A program made the translations under genes and the position numbers. Shown piece by piece: positions 48,063-59,433 of a stretch of 64,000 nucleotides of DNA (position 1 is the first letter of the stretch; every line of letters begins with the position of its first letter). The notes under the pieces are model-generated. The model searched no databases, was not told where the DNA came from, and saw nothing but the letters and a program-made list of their open reading frames with translations. This DNA is from Coleophoma eucalyptorum (Eukaryota; Ascomycota; Leotiomycetes; Helotiales; Dermateaceae): positions 62,001 to 126,000 of the forward strand of contig JALRME010000059.1 of NCBI GenBank assembly GCA_026120035.1. The letters are read 5' to 3'.

Positions 48063-48352
48063 CGGTGACTGATACAGTACGGGTGGTTACTCTAGTATAC
48101 ATGATCTAAGCCGTCAGTCGCTATAGTCTAAGTTCATAGACTTGTAGTATTGGGTATTAACGAAATATACCAAATTAAATTTTTCATTAAAATTGAGACT
48201 TCTTGTCTAGACTACAGCTCCCTATACTATAAAAGTGTTTTCCAAGTACTCCGGGATACTGTTTATCTTGTTTCTTTCTGATAATGATATATGTATATAT
48301 TTATGTCTTAAAGGGCGGTTTATCCAAAATTATTCCATATACTAAAAAGTTA
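48063..48352. other. Spacer between thioesterase gene and transposon
   Basis: No feature recognised; ends at the TA target duplicate of the pogo element. Confidence 0.4.
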
Positions 48353-48396
48353 ACGTGCGGGATAAGCGGATGGTACAGATAAGCGAATGATATAAC
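48353..48396 (+). repeat. Left terminal inverted repeat of the pogo element
   Basis: About 44 bases, the reverse complement of 50169-50212 except for two positions, both G-to-A or C-to-T. It contains an internal direct repeat of about 17 bp (gataagcggatggtaca and gataagcgaatgatata). Confidence 0.93.
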
Positions 48397-50168
48397 TTTG
48401 AAACCCTATTTTATAGAAACACTAATAACTTAATAACCCTAGCTCTAAATAACTATTCCTCTATATCATTAGAATCATACGAAGCTACTCTACTAGCCTA
48501 GCAGGTTCGTTTGTTATACCCAGTCTCTCTATAGGCTCTATAGCGCCGATCATATGACTCGACCCGTGGTTTCCTCTCCTTATTTTGTCCTTGTTCTATT
48601 GAAATTTGGGTCTAAATAGCCTGTTCTTCTTCTATTTCTTAGATCTCTCCTATAGTAAGACTTCCGCCTTGCTAGAGTACCTTTCGTTTCGTACGTCGAC
48701 GACGGCTTAGCTCTTTATTCGCAGTTTGAAGTCTTATAACCTCTACTTTAAGAAGTATAAGTTTATAACTAATCTAGCTTATACTTTTCTATAATCTATC
48801 GATAGAGTCCAAAATTGGTGTTAGAGAATTACTATAATATCGTACGATTCTACTCTTAATAAGAGTTGCTTGTTTGACTGCTTCTTTGGCTGTTTGTGGT
48901 GTTTTATAGACCTACGAGTGGGAGGTTAAGGGACGCGAGCTTTCAGGTACCGGAGTCGATAATTGAATATCTAGCTTTGATAGGACCTTCTTAGGGTCGT
49001 ACGGAATAAGTCCTACCCCTCTAAAACCTCCCTGGATATTTGCTTTAGTAAAGGTAGCTTTAAATGCCTCTATAAATACTAGTATAAAAGATTCCTTGGA
49101 AATATAAGAAATCCGGCTACGTATGATATTCTCAATTTATAACCTATATGCTTTCTTTAGAGGCCCAAAACAGCTAACATCCAAAGGCTGGAGTAGGTAG
49201 GATAAATAAGGAGGTATATAGAGTGTAAGAATATTATTCGTATAGGCGTATTCCTAGAATTCAGCTGATATATAACTTTCGTGGCCATCTAGGATAAGGA
49301 GACGATATTTCCCTATTGTCTTCGTACGGGTATACTTATTAAAGTGCTCTAGTCATTCTAGAGATACTTTATTAGATGTTCAGCTATTTTCAGAGACACC
49401 AGCCCTCCAGCCAGCTGGGAATAGCTCTCGAGGATACCAGGAATCTAGGAGATTTTTGCCTTTAAAAACAATATATGGCGGGATAGCCCAGCCCTCCGAA
49501 TTGACTCTCTAAATAACTATAACCTATTCCCGATTACTAGGCTAACGTAGCTTTGGTCTCGTCGTACGATCGGAGCTTATAATAACTATCGTGGTTCCGA
49601 TCTAGCCTATTATAAACCTAGTCTCGTCAAAGTTATAGATATCCTTAATACGTATCCTAAATTTCGCGATAAAATTCTATATAAGCCTAAACCAAGCCTG
49701 AATCTTTATTGGATCTTCGCAAAGGGCTCTCTGATTATCATACGAACGCGTTTGGTATATTTTAATTCGTGGTTGTCGTTTTATAAAGTTCGTAGCCTAT
49801 TTCTGTCCGACCGGAGACGCGTTACGTACGCGAAGGAGAAGATCTACTATATCTTTAACACCAGAGATTCGTATAGGAAATCCTTGGGAATCTAGGTCAA
49901 GTAACCTATTAACAATAGTCTCTTCTTCTAGGTTTGTAAGCTTTCGTGATTTGACTGTTGTATCGGCCTAAGGAGGTTTCCCTTCAATACGACGCGTTAG
50001 GGTCATATATAAGACCTTATAGATCTTTGCAGCCTTCCGTACGGTAAGTATAGTATCATTTTTAAGAGCTTGGAGGGTAAGGATAAGCTGGCGTTCGTTT
50101 GAAGTAGATCCTATAGTTGGTTATAGAAAAATTGTAGTATAAGGTAAAGGTAGTAAATTTATAACGAG

Positions 50169-50212
50169 GTTGTACCATTCGCTTATCTGTACCATCCGCT
50201 TATCCCGCACGT
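50169..50212 (-). repeat. Right terminal inverted repeat of the pogo element
   Basis: Pairs with 48353-48396. This copy keeps the internal direct repeat better (GATAAGCGGATGGTACA and GATAAGCGAATGGTACA). Confidence 0.93.
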
Positions 50213-50632
50213 TATTACTTCACTCTACTATTATTAATCCCTAGTTTTGGTGAAACAGAGAAAATTTCCTATACAAAAAATGTTAGTATATAAGCTTAGT
50301 ACCGAAACTCGATTTGACTATAGTGTAACGGTCGAAGTATTAACCTTGTTGAAAGCTTGTACTGAGAGGGTTAGGGTTGGTAGTAGAGATTGGTATATCA
50401 TAGGTAGTAGGGGGTTGAGTGTCGAACCACGTTACTAACGGTCAAAGGATATTATTTGAGCTGAGTACGAAGCTCCTAAACTAAGGAAACTATTCTAACT
50501 TATATGGACCTTCGTGCCTCGTGGATCAGTTGGCTCACCTAGATCACTCACTAATCCTACTGATCCTGCTGATCCAATCACGTGATATTCTAGGTGTCTC
50601 GTTGTCGTTCCACGGCCTTAGGCACGTGCATC

Positions 50633-50959
50633 TGTAAGTAATTAGTCAGCCAAAGAGGCTCTATTTAGTAGGGCCTTAGTAATTACTTAGAATGCCATCA
50701 CTTTTTAACCTGTCAAACCACAATTTCCGGGAGATATGGCACGTGACCATAGGGCCAGCACAACCATGACCAGAGTCGGAGAGGTTTCGGACCCGGGAAG
50801 CATATATAGGGGACCTGTCATGGGAAATGGTTTCTTTCTTCTGTTTCTTCTTATCTTTTTTGTGTCCTTCGTGCGAGACCTATAGGATTCGGATCAATAT
50901 CAGGTTATTGTGCTCCCAAACACCTCTATCCTGCCTTTGGTCAAACCTGTGTCCTTACA
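50633..50959 (+). repeat. Probable solo or truncated LTR
   Basis: It starts TGTAAG and ends CTTACA, an LTR-like inverted pair. Its last 130 bases (from about 50829, TTTTTGTGTCCTTCGTGCGAGAC-like) match 57500-57629 with scattered transitions. A TATATA box is near 50804. No clear target-site duplication is visible, so the left border is uncertain. Confidence 0.55.
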
Positions 50960-51237
50960 CGACGCCTGTATCAAACAGCAGTTTTAGGCATTAAAGAATC
51001 ACGTAATTACACAGTGAGGGCAATGTATATAATGCAACTGGTTATAATCAATCCTTCATAGAACTTCCATCAACTTTCATCACTTTCCCCCAAATTTCAT
51101 CGACTCTTGTTGTGATGTATCGGTGCCTATCATGAACTATTCAATGCTTCTAAATGCTGATCGAGAGTTCCTTTACTTACAAAGCAGAGGAAGAGAAGGT
51201 CAGTGATTATACCGCAGATTCTGCAGCTACAAGCCTA
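50960..51237. other. Spacer
   Basis: No gene seen. The region 50215-50632, before the LTR, is likewise without a recognised gene. Confidence 0.4.
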
Positions 51238-52445
51238 TCAATAAGAAACAAGACCTCTATTTTCAGTCAGACGCATTAGTTCCCTCTCTAACCACACTTT
51301 TAATTCTATTGCATCTTCATCGCTTACAATACCTACCTCCCAACGAACTGCAACATTCATAAAGCCGATTTTTGCTGATACCAAAGAGATGCAGAAAGGT
51401 TTCGAGTACGTGCACAAAGAGCCCGAGAATGAGATTCGATCGAAAAATACCCTGGGACTACTTGTATTACTCATTTCTCCGTCTTGTCGTGCGTTGTTAC
51501 CTCCATCTTCATTGAGACCTACTGTGTCTCCTTTGGCTGTACTCTTGTCAGGAAATTCGGCCCCACCATCAAGAACGCCGATATTAGAGATTTTGAAGGC
51601 GTGTTCACGTTTCTTTCCCAACTTTCCGAGGAAGAAGTTCGTAAAATCGCCTCCAAATCGTAACAAGTTCACATTTTGATTGGAGACTGACGCGCTGTTT
51701 TGGTCCACCAATAACCTGGAGATTCTTGCGCTGTTCCATAATCCATCATCTTTAACCTCGTCTTCTTCACTCCCACTAGCATTTTCCGCCTCAGGAGACG
51801 GCGATAGTGACCAGAAAGGGACGCTGCAGGATATATATCCTGTTGGTGTCGTGGCTTCAGATGAGAAACCTAATTGAATATTCGACGCGATCACACCCAT
51901 TTCACGTTGGCTGTATCCTGTGAATTTACGTAAAGAGAAGGGTATTGTGCATTTGAAGCGGGTGTATGTTGGATACATGGCTAACTTTCTCGCAACCAGA
52001 ACAGTTAGCAATGCCGTAATTGAGGTTTGCTCCATTTTACAACGCAGAACAACTTTGTTCAGTGTAGGATAGGGAAGGAAAAATATTTGAATATTGTTAA
52101 CAGGCGGGTGGGTCGCGGACGGATCGAGCTTGGATCCATGCATCAAGATTTGCAACCGGGTCCTTATCCAGGAACCTTACAACGTCGGGAAGATTTATAT
52201 TCTCTAATCTTCGCCAATGAGGATCTGGACGGGCTTCGCCCTCGATAGTGACGCCAAGAATCGGGTGTATTTTCAGCGTTTCAGCTAGTGCAGAGTAGAC
52301 AAGAATGTTGAAGCCATTCAGGTTCCTGCGTCAGCTAGGAAGGATGGCTGTGGGAGTAGTGTATGTCACTGCGACCTGGACTTTATTATAGAACCTAACG
52401 TAGTTCTGGGCAATGTTAAAGCGTTCGTGGCGGCGCAGTGTGGGT
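51238..52445 (-). pseudogene. Alcohol acetyltransferase-like (AATase family) pseudogene
   Basis: The C-terminal 300 codons (52155-51238, - strand) are open and AATase-like: the CKMEQTSITALLTVLVA segment, the PFSLRKF motif and the KISNIGV motif late in the protein. The N-terminal part is readable upstream in other phases: RRHERFNIAQNYVRFY near 52440-52395 and HPILGVTIEGEARPDPHWRRLENINLP near 52270-52180. An in-frame TGA lies near 52335 and the phase changes near 52110-52150. The HHxxxDG active-site segment that should lie between these parts is missing, so the copy has lost its catalytic core. Members transfer acyl groups to alcohols. Confidence 0.65.
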
Positions 52446-52898
52446 TGTATCGACTTGCCTTAAAAGACGACTTCGGTACCGGAATAACTATCATAACCTA
52501 GAGTTGGGTCGAACGGCGGAGTTGCGATGTTCTTGTTTGATATCGGCAAGGGTAACTTTATTGTAAGATTAGAAATCAGCTATACAGATGATGTATCATT
52601 ACTGCCTGCTTTACATATATATCTAAATATCGCTCTCTACCTTCTTTATGCCCCAGCTTTCGCCATTTTGCCAAGATATCGGTAATGTAGTGGATGTCGC
52701 CTACTCTAACTCAAACCGACCTTACTCAGAGTGGCACGTTCGCGTCATGCCAAAACTTTGACCCCTTTAAATCAGCTGATGACCACCATCTGAGGTCACA
52801 AACTTTCCTCTAACGTCCCAGCCTATATATTTATATCCGACCGTCATTCTTGGGATCGCTGGAGCGGCTGATGTATATTCAGACGCGCCTTCGTAGTC
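52446..52898. other. Upstream region of the multicopper oxidase gene
   Basis: About 450 bp without a gene. A TATATATTTATA-like box near 52824-52836 lies about 65 bp before the ATG. Confidence 0.45.
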
Positions 52899-55070
52899 AT
52901 GAGATCTCCGGCCGTGGTACCTCTCTTTGTCTTTTTTTGGATGCAAATTCAGATTGCAGCATCAGCCATTGTGAACCATGATTTCAATGTTACCTGGCTT
53001 TGGGCGAGTCCCGATGGTCTAGTAGCTCGACCCGTCATTGGGATCAACAACCAATGGCCATTGCCTCAGATCAATGCCACCGTGGGTGACACCGTCATCA
53101 TCAACGTGCTGAACTCTCTTGGAAACCAGTCTACTTCCCTACACTTTCATGGCTTGTTCATGAATGGCACCTCACATATGGATGGGACGAGCTACGTCAG
53201 TCAATGCGCCATCTATCCCGGATCAAGGTTCACATACAAATTCACTGTACGCTTGGTACATCCATGTTAAACAACCTTTTGCTGAAGCAGCGTCTACAGG
53301 TCCAGCAGCCAGGCACATATTGGTATCACTCACATACCAAATCACAGTATCCTGACGGTCTTAGGGGCCTTTTGATCGTAAATGACCCGGAATCACCCTA
53401 TAAATCGCAATATAGTGAGGAAATTGTGCTGTCGGTTTCCGATTGGTATCACGATCAAATGCAAAACCTGGTAGCACAATTCGACTCAGCAGCGAACAGG
53501 ATGCCGAGTGATCCGCCGCCAAATGCAAATCTCATCAACGACATGCGCCATCCGAAAGTGCAAGTGCGACCAAACCAAACATATATGGTACGGCTGGTCA
53601 ATATGGGCGCTTTTGTTGGCCAGTATTTTTGGATTGAGGATCACACCATGACCGTCATAGAGGTTGATGGTGTCTATACCCAACCGGCAGAAACGAGCAT
53701 GATATATATAGCGGCTGGCCAAAGGTACTGCTTTCTCTTGACTACTAAAGAAAACTCAGCGGCCAATTATCCAATGGTCTCGCGTATGGATGTTGTGAGT
53801 ATTTCGAGGATGATCCTACCAGAACGAGCTTGCTGACTACTTCAAGAGTTCCTTCTCGATGCACAGTACCCAGCCTACCAGTGTCGATGAGTCCGGCTGG
53901 CTTATGTACAACAATGAGCTGGCTTTATCAGAGCCCAAAAGCGTAGAGCAGCTTAATGCTTTAGATGACATGACACTCATACCTTTCGACCAGCAACTTC
54001 TCTTGAGTCACGTTGATAGAAGCGTTGAGTTGGACATTGGTATGAACCGTGGACAAGACGGAAAAATACAGTAAGCGTTGCTGATATCAGACTGCATTCA
54101 CACATCATCGAATGTTATGGCGGATATTTTAAAATTCAGATGCACTTCTAACGATTTCGTTGTAGTTGGACACTGAATAGCATCAATTACGAATCACCCA
54201 AGCTTCCATCACTGTTTGCCGTTTTGGCTGCAGACAACAATATAACCAATCATGCAACCGATGCAAGTATATATGGTGCGAACACACAGACTTTTGTACT
54301 GGGGCGCAACCAAATCATCGAAATTGTGATGAAAAACAAACATATGCGGAAACACCCGGTGCATCTTCATGGTCACAACTTCCAGATCATCCATCGTTCC
54401 GGGAATAGCGATGATCAAACTCTACCTAAAATTCCGATGCGTCGCGATACCGTAGTCATCGAAAGTCATGGTAGCTTAACCTTCCGCTTCCGTGCAGACA
54501 ACCCAGGTACGTAAAATGACACTGGTGGACTCGATACGAGTTGACTCCTTAGATACCCCAATGAGAAATGAATCGCTCCAAACACCAGCTGACTCAACAT
54601 AACCATAGGTGTCTGGCTCTTCCACTGTCACATGGAATGGCATGCGCACTCTGGGCTCATGGCCACTTTTGTCGAAGCCCCTTTAGAATTGCAGCAACAG
54701 CACCTACTATCACAAGTCCCACTAAACCCAGATCCCGAGAAGTTCTGCCCTGCAGCGCAAGACCAGGCACTATTTTATCAGGCTCAGGAAGAAGTCCATA
54801 TATCCAAGACATTCCACGAGTTTCGGGCCTTGTAAGTCTGCCTTTTATTTGCGAATATGGGTCCTGTTTCATTACAAACAACTAATCTCTAGCAGATCCC
54901 TTCGTCTTATTGTCATCTTTGTGCCTATTTGCTTAGTTGTTGCCGCCGCCGTCTTCTACAGGTTTTATAAAGTCCGACACAGTGCCCCTAAGAGTTCAGC
55001 ATACTCATTGGTGCCACTCAACGAGACAAATGAGCGTGCAGAAGAAGAAGAATATAGGAGAGAAATGTAG
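52899..55070 (+). CDS. Fet3-like multicopper oxidase (ferroxidase type), 6 exons
   Basis: Exons 52899-53246, 53300-53794, 53847-54070, 54166-54506, 54609-54831 and 54893-55070 keep phase and give 602 aa, the length of Fet3 ferroxidases. All introns are GT-AG, 52-102 bp, with CTAAC/CTGAC-like branch sites. An N-terminal signal peptide is followed by copper-site motifs: LHFHGLF (about residue 83), WYHSH (about 124), HPVHLHGH (about 467) and HCHMEWH (about 525), and by a C-terminal transmembrane helix ([17 protein letters not shown]). This is a type I plasma-membrane protein with the active domain outside. Fet3 works with the Ftr1 permease in iron uptake, but no permease is in the window. A laccase-type role cannot be excluded. 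Confidence 0.88.
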
Positions 55071-56090
55071 AACGGGATCGATCTAGAGTATTTGTAAGCG
55101 TGATGGCAAATCAAGGAGCACGTAAGCCAAGACCCAATACTTCGTCTTCAATGGCACAATGCCCAGGCCTGAAATAAGCTCTAATGGTGTCTCTGTTATA
55201 ATGAAACACCACGAAGCTAAAGGGAAAGGAGAGGAACGAAAGCAAGAACTAGAGATGTTGTATAGGTAGCGGAGTTGCATGGATTCCTCGACAGTCACAT
55301 GTCCGCTACGGACCCACCGGAATCGACTCGTTACTGTAGTTGGAGCTTCAAGCTGCCGCTCTCGTAGGCCGCTAAGGTCATCAACACGGCCTTTGTCAAA
55401 CTGCTGCTCAATATAGACAAGGTCAATATCAATTTGAGAGGAAATTTAAGTCACTCAATCTAAGATGAGCCGGACCAATTTCTGCCTCATTAAGAAGGAC
55501 ATATCAGCAAACCTCGTGGTATTAAGTTGGCCCTTGATATTAAGATATTGTGGGCTATTCACCTTGAATTTAAGCGGTGTTTAGAAGTTCACCATTTGCT
55601 GCTAGACTCTTTGCTAAACCGATAGCAACGACGATATCCGTATAGACAGACATAATCAAGAAGGGTGTATTTAGAGCCTAATGGCGGAGAGGGACAACAA
55701 AAGCAGAGGCTATACTACGACAGATAAAACGAGTTCTTCATTTTACCGATAACCATATTATACAACTGTTCACTTGGTCTTCTCCTGCCTACTTGTCCTA
55801 GCAGACTCATGCTTCCATTTTTCTATCTAACCTGCATGAAGTTTCAGAAACCCACTACAAAGTCGCGAAATCATGTTATGACACCTTCTGTAACTCAACT
55901 AGTAGTTAATTGTATGCCACTCCATTTTCTCCGTGCTCGTTTCACTGGCTAATTGTCCTAACGGTTGTTGTACCTTCCAGGGTATTGCTAAGATACCACT
56001 GCACACTGATATGGAATACATATTTTGGATCAAGAGACATGGAATCGAAGTTACTGCGCAAATAAACTCGAGCTGCTAGCTTAGCCCTGC
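55071..56090. other. Region without a supported gene
   Basis: Only short open frames with no recognisable features, for example 55083-55298 on the - strand. Confidence 0.4.
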
Positions 56091-56159
56091 GATTCATCTG
56101 TTATAAAAGAGCTTCAAAAGATGCATATAAGGTCCACTCGCACCAAGAGAAGCATACCA

Positions 56160-56750
56160 ATGTTCTTACCTTGATACTTTCATCATCATTGAAGTATAAG
56201 GCAAAAGAATCTATATCATCAGTTGCCGTAAGGATTCTGCTGTCGTACTTATTGCAAGGGACATTCTCAAGCTCTGTAGCTATAATGGCCAGTGGTATGT
56301 GAGCGCCACAACGCACTTCAGTAATCCTTTGTTTTACTGCAAATGAAGTGATATTCCGCGTGCTCCTCTTTTACAGTAGCGCAAGCTGCAGAAGGATGGC
56401 ATGCATTGTCTGTTATGGAAGTGCAACTATATGAAAGACCAAAGACTAAGCACGAGATAGGCCTGCATGACTTGGGCTTGCAGGAATGTCCACAATAACT
56501 CGTGCTCAACCATTAGGATCGTGGAGCACTTCCCCTTACAAAGCCGAATAACGAAAATATAGACTAATATAAAGGCGGTACTTGCCATCTACGCCATCAA
56601 CTTGCATTCGCCTATTACTCACACCGCACTCGACCAGTCGCTTACATGCTTCTGTACGGCGCCGAGCTTCAAGGCCAACCTCCCAGTCATCCAATGATCG
56701 ATTTACAGGTGGCCATATCTAATCTTCATCGCATTCATATGAACCAGGAT
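56160..56750 (-). CDS. Tentative multi-exon hypothetical gene
   Basis: Two stretches on the - strand look coding. About 56710-56570 reads WPPVNRSLDDWEVGLEARRR and on to GVDGKYRLYI, and about 56335-56165 reads RCGAHIPLAIIATELENVPC, then KYDSRILTATDDID, and ends at a GTAAGAA donor-like site. An acceptor-like ttcatttgcag precedes the second piece. The composition is that of a soluble protein, but I do not recognise the family. Start, end and splice sites are not established; exons outside these limits are likely, and a pseudogene is possible. Confidence 0.35.
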
Positions 56751-57330
56751 TAGCAAAGAGCCGTGCCGTACAAGCAAGCACTTTTGTTGCACTGTTCCTT
56801 AAGATAGTCGCCACTTACACAGTACTGTGATTAGTCATTGTTATAGAAGAAACCTGCACGTACAAGCTCGGCATGTAATAACATAGGGATTGGATAGGAA
56901 TATACATCCCACTCCTTAAGGCTAAATCCACCTCCTGCGCCTCCGAAGTGTACCTGAAAGAAGCAAGTGCTTGGTGTACAGCATTACTACTTGCTTAGAG
57001 ACTTGATCAAGTGGAACCTGGTGAGCACCCGGGAGGGCGCCGGCGGGAACAGGAACAGGTATTGTGCTATACTTATGATTAGCGAGACCGAAACCCCTAC
57101 CAAACCAGCCTGACCATGAACTTATATTGATTGATTGATTGGTTGATTGATTGTCTACATAAGTTAGTACCCAAACAACAAGCTCAGAGGCATACGTACG
57201 ATTTTTGAATTTCAGGAAAGCCAAAGAAAGAAAGAAAGAGAGAGAAAGTAAAGAAAATTTCTTGGCTTTTATCTATCAACTTGCTATTATTCAAACCCGA
57301 CAATACTAAGACCTTAGTATTATCCTTCGT
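56751..57330. other. Region with simple repeats
   Basis: A ttga tetranucleotide run is at 57127-57152 and a purine (aaag/gaga)n run at 57220-57255. No supported gene. Confidence 0.45.
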
Positions 57331-57629
57331 GTCAATAGAAAACAACAATACTAAGCAGGATTTTTTGTTCCACCCCGAAGACCCACCGTATCGCCTCCGA
57401 CCCTGTTTGAGGACAAATAGTCACAAAACGAGGGGGGTAGTATAAGAACCTGATCTACCAAGATATCATAATTGGATTATCCAGTTTTCATGTCACGTGG
57501 TTTATTTCCTCTCTTTTCTCCTTATGGTTTTTGTGTCCTTCGTACGAGACTTATAGAATTCAGTCAATATAAGGTTATTATACTCCCAAACACCTCTATC
57601 ATACCGTTTATCAAACCTGTGTCGTTATA
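57331..57629 (+). mobile_element. 3' end of a Gypsy-type element with LTR
   Basis: A short C-terminal coding remnant (HPEDPPYRLRPCL near 57374-57412) is followed by a polypurine tract (aaaacgagggggg, 57425-57437) and then an LTR from 57441 (TATAAG, probably TGTAAG before mutation) to about 57629 (GTTATA for CTTACA). The last 130 bases match 50829-50959. The rest of the element is absent. Confidence 0.6.
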
Positions 57630-59433
57630 GCTATAGCCTAAGTAAGAATGGTTTTTTGTCTAATGCATATTTCTAGGCGTAGATAGGTCTAATTGCAAGA
57701 AATAGAGCGCTATGATTAGCCCCCTTTGATCTAAAATGCGGGCTTGGTTCGCCTTAGACCCTTGACCTTATATCGAGGCCTAAGAATGCTCGCTCAATCA
57801 GTCGCATGGGCCGGGCCGTGGAATATAGCTTATATATAGCTTGTACTAGCCTAGTTTCGCCCGTGTAGTGTTATATAGGTCCATTGGTAGGATGGCGGCC
57901 AGCTAAGCGAGGCAGCCTCGCCGAGTCGCAACCTTTTCACTTGCAAATCGCTTGCGAACGGATCTTGTGACGTCCCAAAGCGATAAAAATAAACAGTTAC
58001 ACCTCGTGACCTCCCCCCTCCTTCCTTTATCCTTTTCTTTGTTTTCCTTTATCTCTTTTAACTTAAATCTACAGATAGAACATTAAGATGTATGCTCTCC
58101 GTCTTATAACTCTCTAATATCTAGCTACTAGGGCCCTTTCATCTCGACTCGACGCTTTAGAGCCCTCGTAAAAGAAGGAGACCAGTTTTTTATTCTATAT
58201 ATTAGGAGGAGCCCAAGGGTATATACCATAATCTATTTCCGCCAGGCTACCAGAATACAGGGGGTTGGAATGACCGCTTGCTGTTTGTATACGACGGTCA
58301 AGCATACTACTGGTCAAATTAAATATCTGGCGATACGTCTTCGTGATTGCTATAATAATTGATTAACTATCTACTTAACTATCCTCTCATTAGCCACAGT
58401 ATACCAGTCCGCTCTTCCTCAGATCTAGCCTTAACGACATTCTAGAGCGTTGGCAGAAAGCCAGTACGTTAATATAAGGCGAGGTGTAGTAGACAAACAT
58501 GAATAGATGCTAATTCGCCCTAGATGTCTTAGTAGTATATTCTCAATACACTTAGGCGGCTTTGCTATTAACTGAAAGTCTCGAATCATTTGACTGCTCT
58601 AGCGCTTAAGCTTTCCTAGGCGGAAGATATCCCCAAGAGGCAACCTTTTTGATAAAGATTCGAGCCGTAGGGGACATTTTGCTGGGCCATATAACGCTAT
58701 CGGAAGCTATACACCATAGAGCGCTAACCAAATTTTTAGATAGCTATTCAACTCGAGGCGGCTAGCTTAGGAATCCCTTCAATCTTACACAAGGGAATTC
58801 CAGTAGCAGTAAGGGCCCGGCGGTAGCGGTACGACTCAACCAGGCCGCTATCGCTATAGATTCTAAGACCTATTGGTCTTTGGTTCATCTATCTTTCTAT
58901 CTTGGCTTGTATATAGAAAATTCTACTCTAGGACTGATTTCGCGTTACGGTATTGTCTCAGGTAGTTTCGACAATCTCACCTAGAATGGATTGTGTTAGT
59001 ACCCAAAAGACGATTATTCCAGCCAATTTAGGAAGCAAAGTGATCGTAAGGGAATGAATCTAGGTCTGCTATAGAACCCTTATTGGTCTACTAATCCAGT
59101 GAGCACAAATCGTTAAGGTTCTTTCTATAATATGACTAGCAAGTTCGTCGTAAGGCTGTTAATGCCCTAAACTAGCGTGCCAAGTATAACAGCCTTCTCG
59201 AATAGCTAAGAGCGGGTTAGGGTTACTAATTCATACTTGCTCGCTCGTCGGAACTTATTCATACTTGCTCTAAGCTGTTCATACTTGCTCTAAGCTGTAA
59301 CCCGGTATTATTAACGGTTACTAGGTCTAGCATGGTAGGAACGTATAGGTCAGGTGAACATGGACCGCAGTCCATATCAACTTTATTATACAAGTTCATC
59401 GAGCTCAGCTGTCTAAACATAAACATCTTTAGT
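57630..59433. other. Region without a supported gene, probably decayed repeat
   Basis: No frame with recognisable features. Composition and frequent stops resemble mildly RIP-affected DNA. A 20-bp unit (ttcatacttgctctaagctg) is repeated in tandem at 59258-59297. Confidence 0.4.

Larger units (their letters stand above)
48353..50212 (-). mobile_element. pogo/Fot1-type (Tc1/mariner) DNA transposon, RIP-degraded, full length
   Basis: Flanked on both sides by TA (48351-48352, 50213-50214), the target-site duplication of the superfamily. Terminal inverted repeats of about 44 bp start ACGTGCGGGATAAGCGGATG and differ only by two transitions. The 1,860-bp length is typical. On the - strand the DDE_1 domain can be read through stops: FDETRF near 49630, LLILDGHESY near 49300 and IPPYLSYLLQPLDV near 49200. 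The HTH part would lie toward 50100. Many TAG/TAA stops show that it cannot make transposase. Confidence 0.93.

Noticed and set aside
51389..51679. + strand open frames opposite the AATase remnant
   Set aside because: They are antisense shadows; the family similarity is on the - strand.
56922..57224. 100-codon - strand open frame
   Set aside because: It crosses a ttga simple repeat and ends in an Arg run, with no family features.
59258..59297. Two tandem 20-bp repeats as a regulatory array
   Set aside because: Only two copies downstream of the transporter stop; not enough to support a function.
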